Source: Pseudomonadota bacterium (lineage in GTDB: Bacteria > Pseudomonadota > Alphaproteobacteria > UBA2136 > UBA6156). Taken from it: a stretch of DNA of 64,000 nt. The stretch lies in contig WGMN01000009.1 in assembly GCA_016125035.1 (NCBI GenBank), positions 27,126 to 91,125 of the forward strand, read 5' to 3'. Under the pieces are notes generated by a model that was given only the letters and a program-made list of their open reading frames with translations, was not told where the DNA came from and searched no databases. Made by a program: the position numbers and the translations under genes. Numbering within the stretch: the stretch's first letter is position 1; the number at the start of each line of letters is the position of its first letter. Of the stretch, positions 18,126 through 26,304 are shown piece by piece.

Positions 18126-18395
18126 ATGGCTGACCGCGCAAAATTGCTTTTCATCGCCCGCATGGCCATCATCGGCATCCGCGATATCGAACCGGAAACC
18201 CTCGCGGAAGACGCCCGCCTGGTCGAAGACCTCGGCATGACAGGCGAAACCTACTATGAAATGACCGAAGACCTCACCGACCTCCTTGCGGAAGAAGGCC
18301 TCGGCCATGATATCCGGCCCGACACGTCCGCCTGCGCCACTGTCGGCGACGTCGTCAATGCTATCCAAATGGCCCTCCCGGCCTCCGTGGCCTAA
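18126..18395 (+). CDS. Acyl-carrier-protein-like protein lacking the phosphopantetheine serine
   Basis: 89-aa acidic protein with the ACP layout: helix I, then DARLVEDLGMTGETYYEM where a carrier would read [12 protein letters not shown], then a helix and DTSACATVGDVVNAIQMAL as helix IV. The modified Ser aligns with Gly40. DUF1493-like ACP relatives also depart from DSL, so this may be a regulatory or structural carrier mimic. AGCAGGA precedes the ATG. It forms a pair with the 17709 gene, each with the same terminator. The fold call is inference from motif spacing. Confidence 0.65.
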   Translation: MADRAKLLFIARMAIIGIRDIEPETLAEDARLVEDLGMTGETYYEMTEDLTDLLAEEGLGHDIRPDTSACATVGDVVNAIQMALPASVA

Positions 18396-18418
18396 AAGCC
18401 CATCCCCCGCCAAAATCG

Positions 18419-18447
18419 AGAAAGCCCGGCCACGCGCCGGGCTTTTC
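18419..18447 (+). terminator. Terminator, copy 2
   Basis: Near-identical to 18031-18059: AAAGCCCGGC-cacgc-GCCGGGCTTT plus T run. It also abuts the 3' end of the convergent four-helix-bundle gene (stop at 18446). Confidence 0.85.
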
Positions 18448-18880
18448 ACTTTTGCGTTTTCATCACCTGCAACATGCGGGCCACCTCGGCATAGGCCAAG
18501 CGCCAGGCTTCCCATTCTTTTTTGGAAATCAACTTCATATCCAGACAGTACCGCAACCACACGCGCATTTCCTCAGCGGAACCCAACGCCATGCCGATAA
18601 ACCGCTTAAACTCAGCGCGTGAAGCCTTTTTGCCGAAACCCTCGGCGATGTTGGCGCAAATCCCGCGGCAAGCCTTGCGCATCTGTTCTCCCAACCCACC
18701 CGGCCAAAGCTCATGCCGAGGGAAACCCTCGGTAACCTTCAATATCTCCAGCGAAACCCGATAAGCCTTTCTAAAAACCACCAAATCCTCAAAATTCCGC
18801 GCATAAGGCAACCTAACCTTCCCCGCCGCCTCCCTTTCTGCGTCTCTGCGCGTCTGCCTGTCTGCGATCTGTTCAGACAT
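18446..18880 (-). CDS. Four-helix-bundle protein (S23/IVP family)
   Basis: About 144 aa from MSEQIADRQ. The family signature is clear: FRKAYRVSLEILKVT, then ELWPGGLGEQMRKACRGICA, NIAEGFGKKASRAEFKRF and a C-terminal helix with KEEW/KKEWEAW. Relatives are encoded in 23S rRNA intervening sequences or scattered as single genes; function is uncertain (possible nucleic-acid binding). The ATG at 18880 overlaps the fabG stop by 8 bp, so it is translationally coupled to fabG. Its first 15 or so codons are an octamer repeat (18836-18876), giving a charged N-terminal tail that relatives lack. Confidence 0.85.
   Translation of the reverse strand: MSEQIADRQTRRDAEREAAGKVRLPYARNFEDLVVFRKAYRVSLEILKVTEGFPRHELWPGGLGEQMRKACRGICANIAEGFGKKASRAEFKRFIGMALGSAEEMRVWLRYCLDMKLISKKEWEAWRLAYAEVARMLQVMKTQK
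18836..18876. repeat. Octamer array at the four-helix gene start
   Basis: Period-8 units of form NNTCTGCG (TTTCTGCG, TCTCTGCG, CGTCTGCC, TGTCTGCG, ATCTGTTC). They lie in frame at the 5' end of the four-helix-bundle gene and include the fabG stop codon. Confidence 0.65.
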
Positions 18881-19613
18881 ACATCCCCCCATTCACATGC
18901 AAAGTGCTGCCGGTAATATACCCCGCCTCCCTGCTGGCCAGAAAAGCCACCGCCGCCGCAATCTCCTTGGCCTCGCCAAACCGCTGCGCGGGGATCTGCT
19001 TCACAAAACCCTCCTTCACCCCATCCGGCAGCGGCGCGGTCATGTCGGTGTTGATGAACCCCGGCGCCACCGCATTCACCGTCACGCCCTTCCTCGCCAC
19101 TTCCTTGGCCAAACTCTTGGTGAAGCCGGTCAACGCCGCCTTGGTGGTCACGTAGTTGGTCTGCCCCACATTGCCCATGTGCGCCACAATGCTGGTCATG
19201 TTCACAATCCGCCCATGGCCCTTTTTCAGCATGGCGGGCAGCAACGCGCGGGTCAGCTGCACCACCCGCTTGATGTTCACAATCCCCACCTCATCCCACT
19301 GCTGCTGGCTCTGGCGCACAAACAACGCATCCCGCGTAATCCCCGCATTGTTGACCAGAATATCCACGCCCCCCGGCGCCTCGGCCTCCACAAAGGCCAG
19401 AATCTTCTCCATGCAGTCGTCCTTCAGCAAATCCGCCGCCACGCCTTTGCACCCCATCTCCCCACAAGCCTTCGCCACACTCTCGGCACTACTCCCATGA
19501 ATCATCACCGTCGCCCCATGGTCGCGCAACATCTCGGCGGTGGCGCGCCCAATCCCCCGGCTCCCCCCGGTCACCAAAGCCACCATCCCCGTCAAATCGC
19601 CAAACTGCGCCAT
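18873..19613 (-). CDS. fabG: 3-oxoacyl-[ACP] reductase FabG
   Basis: 246-aa short-chain dehydrogenase that reduces 3-oxoacyl-ACP with NADPH. The cofactor motif is TGGSRGIGRA, the NAG motif reads NNAGITRD, the catalytic Ser is in NMTSIVAHMG and the Tyr-Lys pair in TNYVTTKAAL. The C-terminus YITGSTLHVNGGMYV is typical. It lies between fabD and acpP as in other Alphaproteobacteria, but is separated from each by plus-strand accessory genes. Confidence 0.96.
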   Translation of the reverse strand: MAQFGDLTGMVALVTGGSRGIGRATAEMLRDHGATVMIHGSSAESVAKACGEMGCKGVAADLLKDDCMEKILAFVEAEAPGGVDILVNNAGITRDALFVRQSQQQWDEVGIVNIKRVVQLTRALLPAMLKKGHGRIVNMTSIVAHMGNVGQTNYVTTKAALTGFTKSLAKEVARKGVTVNAVAPGFINTDMTAPLPDGVKEGFVKQIPAQRFGEAKEIAAAVAFLASREAGYITGSTLHVNGGMYV

Positions 19614-19787
19614 TGCCTGTTCTTCCTTTATGTCCCCACCCTCATAGCCTCAACCCCCCACCACAAGCAACCCCCCTGCCCACTTCGCCGCCCACAAATC
19701 CTTTGAAAGTCGCGCCCACCTATGGCATACGCAATTTAAGCTTAGTGCCATCCGTGTTTTCTGCACCCTTGCCAAAGGATGAATCCT

Positions 19788-20486
19788 ATGACCGACACCC
19801 ATACCGCGCCGCCACGGCGCATGCTGCCGCTTGTCGACCTCACGCAACCTTCCTTTGCCCGCGCCAAAAACCGGCATTGGCTCACACCAGCCGAGCTGGC
19901 CACACTGTCACCGGACAGCGCTGTTGGCGTGGCTCCAGGGGCTCCCTCCCCCCTACACTTCCGCTCACTGCTGCTGGGCAGTATTCTCGCTCTCAACGCA
20001 GTCCATGTGGAAACTTTGCTGGCTCACCCTCTGGCCACACCGGAAATGCTGAATAAAACTGACCCCACCGGCGGTTTTGACGAAAACGGACTGCGCAAAG
20101 CTACCTTCCTCGGCTGTGCTGCCACCGTGGATGTCAAAAACAACCCGGAAAATCTGGTGTTCAAGCTCGGCGTCATCAACATGCTGATCCGCGCCGGGGC
20201 CACCAACGTCAACGGCTGCTTTTACTATGTTGGGGAGAGTGGGCTTTCCGCTTTCTCAGCCATATGCAACGGCTACTTAATGGAGGGCATCCCCGAAGAC
20301 CTTCATAAAAAGCTGGTGCAGCACTTCCTCTCGCTCGGCGGCGACCCGTTCTTGCGCACTCACCCGATCGCCACCACCGCCTACGAGATTGCGTCAGAAA
20401 CCTGCCCTTATCTGCTGGAGGTGCTACCACCCCTGCCGCGTGACCTCTTCGGCAAACCCACCGACCCCTTCAGCAAAATCAACTGA
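19788..20486 (+). CDS. Hypothetical protein, possible degenerate ankyrin repeats
   Basis: 232-aa protein with no signal peptide. Two regions read like ankyrin repeats: VINMLIRAGATNVNG and LVQHFLSLGGDPFLRTHPI followed by TAYEIASE, each with the helix-turn-helix and G-A/D turn pattern; the rest is not recognised. The ATG at 19788 follows AAAGG by 10 nt; an ATG at 19779 is also possible. The leader resembles that of the 17709 gene, and both proteins begin MTD. It interrupts fabG-fabD on the opposite strand. Confidence 0.5.
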   Translation: MTDTHTAPPRRMLPLVDLTQPSFARAKNRHWLTPAELATLSPDSAVGVAPGAPSPLHFRSLLLGSILALNAVHVETLLAHPLATPEMLNKTDPTGGFDENGLRKATFLGCAATVDVKNNPENLVFKLGVINMLIRAGATNVNGCFYYVGESGLSAFSAICNGYLMEGIPEDLHKKLVQHFLSLGGDPFLRTHPIATTAYEIASETCPYLLEVLPPLPRDLFGKPTDPFSKIN

Positions 20487-20504
20487 AGCGATCCCCACGG
20501 AAAC

Positions 20505-20532
20505 AAAACGGCGCCTTCGGGCGCCGTTTTTT
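20505..20532. terminator. Bidirectional terminator between the 19788 gene and fabD
   Basis: AAAACGGCGCC-ttcg-GGCGCCGTTTT, a perfect stem with UUCG-type loop and flanking A and T runs. It serves both convergent genes. Confidence 0.88.
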
Positions 20533-21490
20533 AATACCCCACCTGCCTCAACCACTCCTCCACCTCCCCCGGCGCCTCCAAACTCACCCCCACCAACCGC
20601 CCATCACACCGCCCCGCCAACCCGGCCAGCACCTTCCCCACCCCCAGCTCCACCACCTCCACCTTCCCCTCGCTACCTCGTTCCTCGTTCCTCGTTCCTT
20701 CTTCCGCCACCAGCATCATCCCCTCTCTCCAACGCACGCGAGAACTCACCTGCGCCACCAGCCCCGCCCGCACCTTTTCGGCCTCACGCTCGGCCACCGC
20801 CGTGGCATTCATCACGCAAGGAACAACAAGCTCCTTCAAACCCTTAAAACCTAAATATTCACCCACTTTCTCACCCGCAGGCCGCATCCCCGCGGTGTGG
20901 AAAGCCCCACTCACATTCAGCCGCAAAACACGCTTGGCCCCGGCGTCCTTCGCCGCCGCCTCAAACGCCACAAACCCCTCCTCCGGGCCAGAAAAAACCA
21001 CCTGCCCCGGGCAATTGTCATTGGCTAAAACCCACCCCCCCGCCTGAGACCCTGAGACCCTGAGATCCTGAGATCCTAACCCCAGTACCGCCGCCATCGC
21101 CCCGCCCCTCACCGCCGCCATCTCCTGCCCGCGCAGCCGCACACAGCCCAGCGCGGTGGCAAAATCCATGCCCCCCGCCGCGCACACGGCGGTGTACTCA
21201 CCCAGGCTGTGCCCGGCCACGTAGCCAGCAACCTCACTCAACGGCTTATTCACGCACTTTATCAAATGGTTAAACGCCAGCATCCCGGCCACCAGCAACG
21301 CCGGCTGGGCGTTCTGGGTCAGCGTCAGCTCCTCCAGCGGCCCCTCGGCCATCAGGCGGGAAAGCCCAAACCCCAAAACATCATCCGCCTCTTCCAAAAG
21401 CTCCCGCCCCCCCTGCGTGGCGGCAAAGGCCCCGCCCATGCCCACCACCTGGCTGCCCTGTCCGGGGAACACAAAAACCCTGTTTTTCAC
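20531..21490 (-). CDS. fabD: Malonyl-CoA:ACP transacylase FabD with repeat-derived segments
   Basis: About 319 aa. It loads malonyl onto ACP. The N-terminal VFVFPGQGSQVVGM motif, catalytic Ser in GHSLGEYTAV (about residue 94) and NCPGQVVFSG are conserved. The GTG at 21490 is chosen because AAGGGA lies 8 nt upstream; an ATG at 21550 is possible. Two stretches are unlike other FabD proteins: about residues 137-149 (GSQDLRVSGSQ) and 262-275 (EGTRNEERGSEGK). Both are encoded by short tandem repeats in frame, the first replacing a helix, the second lengthening a loop. Confidence 0.93.
   Translation of the reverse strand: MKNRVFVFPGQGSQVVGMGGAFAATQGGRELLEEADDVLGFGLSRLMAEGPLEELTLTQNAQPALLVAGMLAFNHLIKCVNKPLSEVAGYVAGHSLGEYTAVCAAGGMDFATALGCVRLRGQEMAAVRGGAMAAVLGLGSQDLRVSGSQAGGWVLANDNCPGQVVFSGPEEGFVAFEAAAKDAGAKRVLRLNVSGAFHTAGMRPAGEKVGEYLGFKGLKELVVPCVMNATAVAEREAEKVRAGLVAQVSSRVRWREGMMLVAEEGTRNEERGSEGKVEVVELGVGKVLAGLAGRCDGRLVGVSLEAPGEVEEWLRQVGY
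20667..20705. repeat. Heptamer array inside fabD (CTCGTTC type)
   Basis: Units CTCGCTAC/CTCGTTC repeated four times in frame within fabD. The same unit recurs at 28848-28887 and 29152-29196 in rlmE. Confidence 0.8.
21043..21080. repeat. Octamer array inside fabD (CTGAGAYC type)
   Basis: GAGACCCT twice and GAGATCCT twice in tandem, in frame in fabD at a position where other FabD proteins have an unrelated helix. Confidence 0.8.
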
Positions 21491-21613
21491 ACCAAAATCC
21501 CTTGCACATCCCCCCTTAATATGCAAGAGAGACGCCACAACCTTGCTCATCCCCCGTGGATGGGCGCCCGGGCACCCACCAGGGGCCCTTAACCAAAAGG
21601 AGAGAACAGGCAA

Positions 21614-21982
21614 ATGGCCTTCTACGAACTCACCACCATCATCCGGCCGGATGTGCCCACCACCACGGTGGACGCGGTCGCCGACAAAGTCGCCGACATC
21701 GTCAAAAAGCACAAAGGCAAGGTCATCAAGGCCGAGCAATGGGGCCTGCGCACGCTGGCTTACCCCATCAAAAAGCACAAAAAGGGCTACTACACCATGG
21801 CCGGCATCTCGCTCACCGGCGCGGCCGCCCTGCAAGACCTGGAATACCAGCTCAAACTGTCCGACGAGGTCATCCGCTTCCTCACCGTCAAGGTGGAAGA
21901 GGTCAGCAAGGAACCCTCCGCCATGCTCAAAGCCAAGAACCGCATGGGCGAAGGCGAAATGTCCGACGGTCTTTCCGCGTAA
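21614..21982 (+). CDS. rpsF: 30S ribosomal protein bS6
   Basis: 122 aa. The N-terminus MAFYELTTIIRPDV, the central RTLAYPIKKHKKGYY and VKVEEVSKEPSAM match bS6. It heads the rpsF-rpsR-rplI operon on the plus strand, divergent from fabD with 123 bp between starts. AAAGGAGAGA lies 7-12 nt upstream of the ATG. Confidence 0.97.
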   Translation: MAFYELTTIIRPDVPTTTVDAVADKVADIVKKHKGKVIKAEQWGLRTLAYPIKKHKKGYYTMAGISLTGAAALQDLEYQLKLSDEVIRFLTVKVEEVSKEPSAMLKAKNRMGEGEMSDGLSA

Positions 21983-22012
21983 TTCCAGCACATAAATTAA
22001 GGATCACACATC

Positions 22013-22519
22013 ATGGCTATGGAACCTCTTCCTCCCCGCAAACCGGCTGGCAAGTTCAGCGGCAAGGGCAAAGGCGGCAAAAAAGGCGCGCCGCGCAAAT
22101 CGCGTGAAGACGGCCCCTCCGGCCCGTTCCGCGGCAACAGCAAGTACACGCCCAAGCTGCTCGGCAAGGCCTACTTCCAGCGCCGCCGCGGCTGCCCGTT
22201 CTCCGGCCCCAAGGCGCCCAAGATCGACTATAAAGACGTGCGCATGCTCGGCAAATACCTGTCCGACTACGGCAAGATCCTGCCGCGCCACATCACCGGT
22301 GTCTGCGCTGCCAAGCAACGCGAACTGGTGCAGGCCATCAAGCGCGCGCGCATGCTGGCGCTGATGCCCTTCACCATCCGCTCAGACGCCGAACGGCCCG
22401 AGCGTCCCGGCCGTCCCCCGCGCGGTGACCGCCCGGACTTCCGCCCGGACCGCGCCGAACGCGCCCCGCGTGAAGAGCGCGCCCCGCGCGAGCCGCGCCC
22501 GGCCCCGGCCGCCGAGTAA
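22013..22519 (+). CDS. rpsR: 30S ribosomal protein bS18 with long N- and C-terminal extensions
   Basis: 168 aa, about twice the usual 75-90. The conserved core (about residues 54-120) has [30 protein letters not shown] and [21 protein letters not shown]. The first 50 residues are Gly/Lys/Arg-rich and the last 45 are Pro/Arg/Glu-rich with [13 protein letters not shown] repeats. AAGGATCA lies upstream. It is in the rpsF-rpsR-rplI operon; the core is intact, so it should function in the 30S platform. Confidence 0.95.
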   Translation: MAMEPLPPRKPAGKFSGKGKGGKKGAPRKSREDGPSGPFRGNSKYTPKLLGKAYFQRRRGCPFSGPKAPKIDYKDVRMLGKYLSDYGKILPRHITGVCAAKQRELVQAIKRARMLALMPFTIRSDAERPERPGRPPRGDRPDFRPDRAERAPREERAPREPRPAPAAE

Positions 22520-22546
22520 CGCGAACTTAAAGGAAAGCATCAAGCA

Positions 22547-23008
22547 ATGCCACACACTCAAGTCATCCTCACCGAGGGCCAGCAAGGCGTCGGCAAGCTG
22601 GGCGAAGTGGTCCGCGTCAAGTCGGGCTACGCACGCAACTACCTGCTGCCGCGCGGCAAGGCGCTGGTGGCCACCAAGGCCAACCTGGAAAAGTTCGAGG
22701 CCCAAAAGGCCGAGTTCGAGGCCACTCAGTCCAAGGCCAAGGCCGAGGCTGAAAAGCTCGCCGCCAAGCACAAAGAGTTCAAGCTGGAGCTCACCCGCAA
22801 CGCGTCCGAGACCGGCCAACTCTACGGCAGCATCAAGGCCAAGGATCTGGCGGTGGATATCTCCGCCGCAGGCCTGCAGGTGGCAGCCTCGCAGGTGATC
22901 ATCGGCGAAGCCATCAAGGTCGTCGGCGAGCACACCGTGCGTGTCGCCCTGCACCCGGAGGTCATCATCACCGTCCCGGTCACCGTCAGCCGCCAGTCGC
23001 TCGCCTAA
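22547..23008 (+). CDS. rplI: 50S ribosomal protein bL9
   Basis: 153 aa. N-terminal domain HTQVILTEGQQGVGKLGEVV and the GYARNYLLPRGKAL signature, a long connecting helix rich in K, A and E, and a C-terminal domain ending VTVSRQSLA. Third gene of the operon, followed by a strong terminator. Confidence 0.96.
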   Translation: MPHTQVILTEGQQGVGKLGEVVRVKSGYARNYLLPRGKALVATKANLEKFEAQKAEFEATQSKAKAEAEKLAAKHKEFKLELTRNASETGQLYGSIKAKDLAVDISAAGLQVAASQVIIGEAIKVVGEHTVRVALHPEVIITVPVTVSRQSLA

Positions 23009-23025
23009 GCGCCTGTCGCACCAGC

Positions 23026-23056
23026 AAAAACCCGCCCTTCCCGGCGGGTTTTTGCT
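23026..23056 (+). terminator. Terminator of the rpsF-rpsR-rplI operon
   Basis: AAAAACCCGCC-cttcc-GGCGGGTTTTT, a perfect stem with T run, 18 nt after the rplI stop. Confidence 0.9.
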
Positions 23057-23156
23057 TGCCACCCGCCCGCCAGCCGGCGTATGGCTGTTTTTGCAAGGTT
23101 CGTCCTGCCCAATCTGTACGAACCTTTATTTCCAAGCACCCTAGGGAGAATCGCCA

Positions 23157-23429
23157 ATGGCTCATGCCATCGCCGAATTGCCGTCGCGTAACATCGCTGC
23201 CGCCGCCCCGATCCCCGCCGCCGAGAAGAAAGCCGACAACTCCCGCCTGCAGAGCCACCTCGCCGAGTTGGAGAAAAAGCACAAGGACCTCGAAGAAGAC
23301 ATCAAGTACGCGCGCAGCCTCCGCAGCGCCGATCACGATCTTCACATCGTCGAACTCAAGCGCAAGAAGCTCGCCATCAAGGACAAGATGGAGCGCCTGC
23401 GCCGCAATCATCCGCAGCACGTGCATTAG
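23157..23429 (+). CDS. YdcH family (DUF465) protein
   Basis: 90-aa helical protein. The C-terminal two-thirds is a DUF465 coiled-coil hairpin: LAELEKKHKDLEEDIKYA, then LRSADHDLHIVELKRKKLAI and KDKMERLRRNHP. The N-terminal 25 residues are Ala/Pro-rich. CTAGGGAGAA precedes the ATG. Function unknown; small DUF465 genes are common in Alphaproteobacteria. It has its own terminator and sits between rplI and dnaB. Confidence 0.85.
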   Translation: MAHAIAELPSRNIAAAAPIPAAEKKADNSRLQSHLAELEKKHKDLEEDIKYARSLRSADHDLHIVELKRKKLAIKDKMERLRRNHPQHVH

Positions 23430-23473
23430 CGCGAAATATCGATTTCCCAATAACCATTCCATTCAAGGGAGGA

Positions 23474-23497
23474 AGGCCGCGCACCGCGCGGCTTTTC
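23474..23497 (+). terminator. Terminator after the DUF465 gene
   Basis: AGGCCGCGC-acc-GCGCGGC followed by TTTT. Confidence 0.8.
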
Positions 23498-23566
23498 CGT
23501 TTTCTGTGGATATTTCCGTGGATAACCCCCGGATATCTTCCCCTCGCATTCCCTCTCCTCCCACCC

Positions 23567-23572
23567 TATACT
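23567..23572 (+). promoter_or_regulatory. dnaB -10 box (predicted leaderless)
   Basis: TATACT, 6 nt before the ATG at 23579. No Shine-Dalgarno sequence fits between. Confidence 0.5.
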
Positions 23573-23578
23573 TCCCCC

Positions 23579-25063
23579 ATGGCCCAACTCGTCGCCCTCA
23601 ACACGCAGTCCGCGCAATCCAACACCGCACTCACCGTGCAGGCGCCGCACTCCGTGGCGGCCGAGCAAGCGCTCCTCGGCCTGCTCATGGTCAACAACCG
23701 CCAGCTCGATGACCTCCAGGGCTCGCTCCTCGCCGAGCACTTCTACGTGCCGCTGCACGCCGCCATCTTCGAGGCGATAGAAAAGCTCATCAATTCGCGC
23801 GGGCGCGAGGCCAACCCCATCACCCTGCGCGAGGCCCTGCGCGGCACCCCGTATGATGACGAGCAAACCCTGCTCTCCCACCTCACCCAGATGTTCGAGA
23901 ACGCCGGGCTTGGCCAGGATGTGAAATCACTCGCCGAGGTCATCCACACCACCTACCTGCAACGCCAGCTGATGGGCCTGGGCGATAGCCTGCGCCAACA
24001 AGCCACCACCGCCCACCGGCACGAAGAGGCACACCAGGTGCTGGAAGTGATCAGCGGCGAACTGTTTCGTCTGGCAGAAACCGGTCGCGGCTCCACCACC
24101 GTGCGCGGCCTGCGCGATCCCCTCATCGAGGTCATCACCCGCGCGGAAGAAGCCCGCAAGCAAGGCTCGGGCGTCACCGGCGTCTCCACCGGCTTCATCG
24201 ATATCGACAACCTCTTGGGTGGCCTCCACAAGTCCGACCTCGTCATCCTCGCCGCCCGCCCCTCCATGGGCAAAACCTCGCTGGCGGTCAACTTCGCGCA
24301 AAACGCCGCCACGCGCATGCTCACCGGCGGCGCCAACGGCGCGGCGGTGGGGCTGTTCTCCATGGAAATGTCGGCCGACCAACTCGCCGCGCGCATGCTC
24401 GCCTCGGCCGCCGGCATCTCCTCGCACCAGCTCACCAACGGCCACCTGTCGGATGCCGACTTCCGCCGCCTGTCGGAAGCCGCCGGCCAACTGGCCGAGC
24501 TGCCCTTGTACATCGACGACACCCCCCAACTCACCGTCAACGCCATGCGCGCCCGCGCCCGGCGGATGAAGCGCCAGTACGGCATCGGCCTCCTGGTGGT
24601 CGACTACCTGCAACTCATGCAAGGCTCCCGCGCCGGCAATGACTCCAACCGCGTGCAAGAGATCTCCGAGATCTCGCAAGGCCTCAAAACCATCGCGCGC
24701 GAGCTCAACATCCCGGTCATCGCGCTCTCGCAACTCTCCCGCGCGGTGGAATCGCGCGACAACAAACGCCCGCAACTCTCCGACTTGCGCGAGTCCGGAA
24801 GCATCGAGCAGGACGCCGACCTGGTGATGTTCATCTACCGCGAGGAGTACTACCTCTCCCGCCAACTCGGCGCCGACGACTCCATGGACGAAAAAACCAT
24901 GAAGATGAAAGAGAAGCTGGAACAGGTGCGCGGCAAAACCGAGCTCCTCATCTCCAAAAACCGCAAAGGCCCCACAGGCACGGTCACCCTGCTCTTCCAC
25001 CCTGAAACCACCACCTTCCACAACTATGCAGGCCACGTCGCCTCCTACGGGCCAGAGAACTAA
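23579..25063 (+). CDS. dnaB: Replicative DNA helicase DnaB
   Basis: 494-aa hexameric 5'-3' helicase of the replisome. N-terminal domain about residues 22-130 (SVAAEQALLGLLMVN), linker helix, then the RecA-like motor with Walker A AARPSMGKTSLAV, VGLFSMEMSADQLAAR, Walker B GLLVVDYLQLM and the H4 motif SGSIEQDADLVMFIYR. No intein. It begins 6 nt after a TATACT box. A GIY-YIG gene starts 6 bp after its stop, so they are probably co-transcribed. Confidence 0.97.
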   Translation: MAQLVALNTQSAQSNTALTVQAPHSVAAEQALLGLLMVNNRQLDDLQGSLLAEHFYVPLHAAIFEAIEKLINSRGREANPITLREALRGTPYDDEQTLLSHLTQMFENAGLGQDVKSLAEVIHTTYLQRQLMGLGDSLRQQATTAHRHEEAHQVLEVISGELFRLAETGRGSTTVRGLRDPLIEVITRAEEARKQGSGVTGVSTGFIDIDNLLGGLHKSDLVILAARPSMGKTSLAVNFAQNAATRMLTGGANGAAVGLFSMEMSADQLAARMLASAAGISSHQLTNGHLSDADFRRLSEAAGQLAELPLYIDDTPQLTVNAMRARARRMKRQYGIGLLVVDYLQLMQGSRAGNDSNRVQEISEISQGLKTIARELNIPVIALSQLSRAVESRDNKRPQLSDLRESGSIEQDADLVMFIYREEYYLSRQLGADDSMDEKTMKMKEKLEQVRGKTELLISKNRKGPTGTVTLLFHPETTTFHNYAGHVASYGPEN

Positions 25064-25069
25064 CCGAGC

Positions 25070-25369
25070 ATGCGGAAAATCCGCCCCGCAGTGTACATGG
25101 AGGCCAACCGCCCGCACGGCACCGTCTATACCGGCACCACCGGCAACCTCCCCCGCCGCCACCAGCAACATAGCAGCGGCACCGGCAGTACGTTCACCCG
25201 CCAATACAACGTGAAGATGCTGGTGTGGTACGAGCTTCACCCGACGATGGAATCCGCGATTTTGCGCGAAGGCGCGCTCAAAAACCTCCCCCGCGCCCGC
25301 AAAATCCGCCTCATTCAGGCCATGAACCCCACCTGGCAAAATCTGGAATCCCACTTGCAGGATTTCTAA
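25070..25369 (+). CDS. GIY-YIG nuclease family protein
   Basis: 99-aa single-domain GIY-YIG protein of the UvrC-like/YhbQ group. The GIY and YIG halves are degenerate (PAVYMEA and TVYTGTTGNL), followed by the conserved PRRHQQH, FTRQYNVKMLVWYE, MESAILREGALKNLPRARK and LIQAMNPTW. The catalytic Arg and Glu appear present. Function of these small proteins is not established; possible DNA processing. Tandem with dnaB, 6 bp apart. Confidence 0.88.
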   Translation: MRKIRPAVYMEANRPHGTVYTGTTGNLPRRHQQHSSGTGSTFTRQYNVKMLVWYELHPTMESAILREGALKNLPRARKIRLIQAMNPTWQNLESHLQDF

Positions 25370-25524
25370 AACCAAAGCCCCATACTTCGGCAAGCCAAGA
25401 CACCCACCATTGCCAAGGGCAGGGAAACAAAACTTCGTGAACTCACGGTAAGCAACTTCAGCAGCACGGCCTCACTTTTGGCAATCCACATTCCGGGAAA
25501 TCAATCTCACCAACCCGCAAACCA

Positions 25525-25845
25525 CCGGGGGGGTGCAGGGGGTCGTAGACCCCCTGAGGCCGCAGGCCGTCATTCCACCCCCCATGCTCCGGCACGTGGA
25601 CCCGCACAAACCTCGCCATGGGGGGTAGGAATCCATGGGGGGTTGCAACAACCGTGGGGCCGCACCGCTGTCTGTTTGGCCGCCGGTAGAGCACCGGCCT
25701 CACCCCCAAGCCCAAGGCTTGCTGCGCTTGCGCTCGCGGCGCCCGCGCCAGCGCGGCAGGGGGCCGCCGCCCCCTGCACCCCCCTCCTATAGCAGCGGGG
25801 TGCGAACCCCCCTGCACCCCCCGCCGCACTCCGTTCATTCTTCCG
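25525..25845. repeat. Multi-hairpin repeated element, diverged copy (RE1)
   Basis: GC-rich region of consecutive palindromes. In the middle, GGCCGCCGGTAGAGCACCGG resembles the first block of the 32.0- and 44.0-kb copies. The right end has GGGGTGCGAACCCC followed by CTGCACCCCC and CGCACTCCGT, also shared with them. At 25530-25575 a GGGGGTCGTAGACCCCC and GGCCGCAGGCC pair lies in the opposite orientation, so this may be a composite of two insertions. 25370-25524 shows nothing I can support. Confidence 0.6.
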
Positions 25846-25856
25846 TGAAGCCGTGC

Positions 25857-25862
25857 TATAAC
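25857..25862 (+). promoter_or_regulatory. dut extended -10 box (predicted leaderless)
   Basis: TGCTATAAC, an extended -10, ends 6 nt before the ATG at 25869. The identical nonamer precedes rnhA with the same spacing. Confidence 0.55.
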
Positions 25863-25868
25863 CCCCGC

Positions 25869-26297
25869 ATGAAAATCCAACGCCTCACCCCCGCCGTCGC
25901 CCTCCCCGCCTACGCCAAACCCGGCGATGCCGCGCTCGACCTCCAGGCCGCCATCCCCTCCCCCATCACCCTCGCCCCGCATGAGATGCAGCACATCCCG
26001 TCCGGCCTGGCGTTCGAGTTTCCCGCCGGCCACTTCGGCCTGATGGTCCCGCGCTCCTCCATGGCCGCGCGCGGCCTGGCGCTCTCCAACGGCGCGGCCT
26101 TCATCGATACCGGCTACCGCGGCGAGATCGGCATGCGCATCCGCAACATCAGCAACACGCCGCAAACCATCCAACCGCTGGAACGCCTGTGCCAGGTCGC
26201 CATCGTCCCCTTCACCGCCGTCCCCATCGAGGAAGCCGAATCGCTGGAAGCCACCGCCCGCGGCACCACAGGCTTCGGCAGCTCCGGCACCCATTAA
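25869..26297 (+). CDS. dut: dUTPase (deoxyuridine 5'-triphosphate nucleotidohydrolase)
   Basis: 142 aa, trimeric dUTPase that keeps uracil out of DNA and yields dUMP. The five motifs are visible: KPGDAALDLQA, PRSSMAARGLALSNG, GAAFIDTGYRGEI with the catalytic Asp, ERLCQVAIVP, and the C-terminal arm ARGTTGFGSSG. Start by the leaderless box. It lies after a long palindromic repeat and is followed by a strong terminator. Confidence 0.96.
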   Translation: MKIQRLTPAVALPAYAKPGDAALDLQAAIPSPITLAPHEMQHIPSGLAFEFPAGHFGLMVPRSSMAARGLALSNGAAFIDTGYRGEIGMRIRNISNTPQTIQPLERLCQVAIVPFTAVPIEEAESLEATARGTTGFGSSGTH

Positions 26298-26304
26298 AAA
26301 ACCA

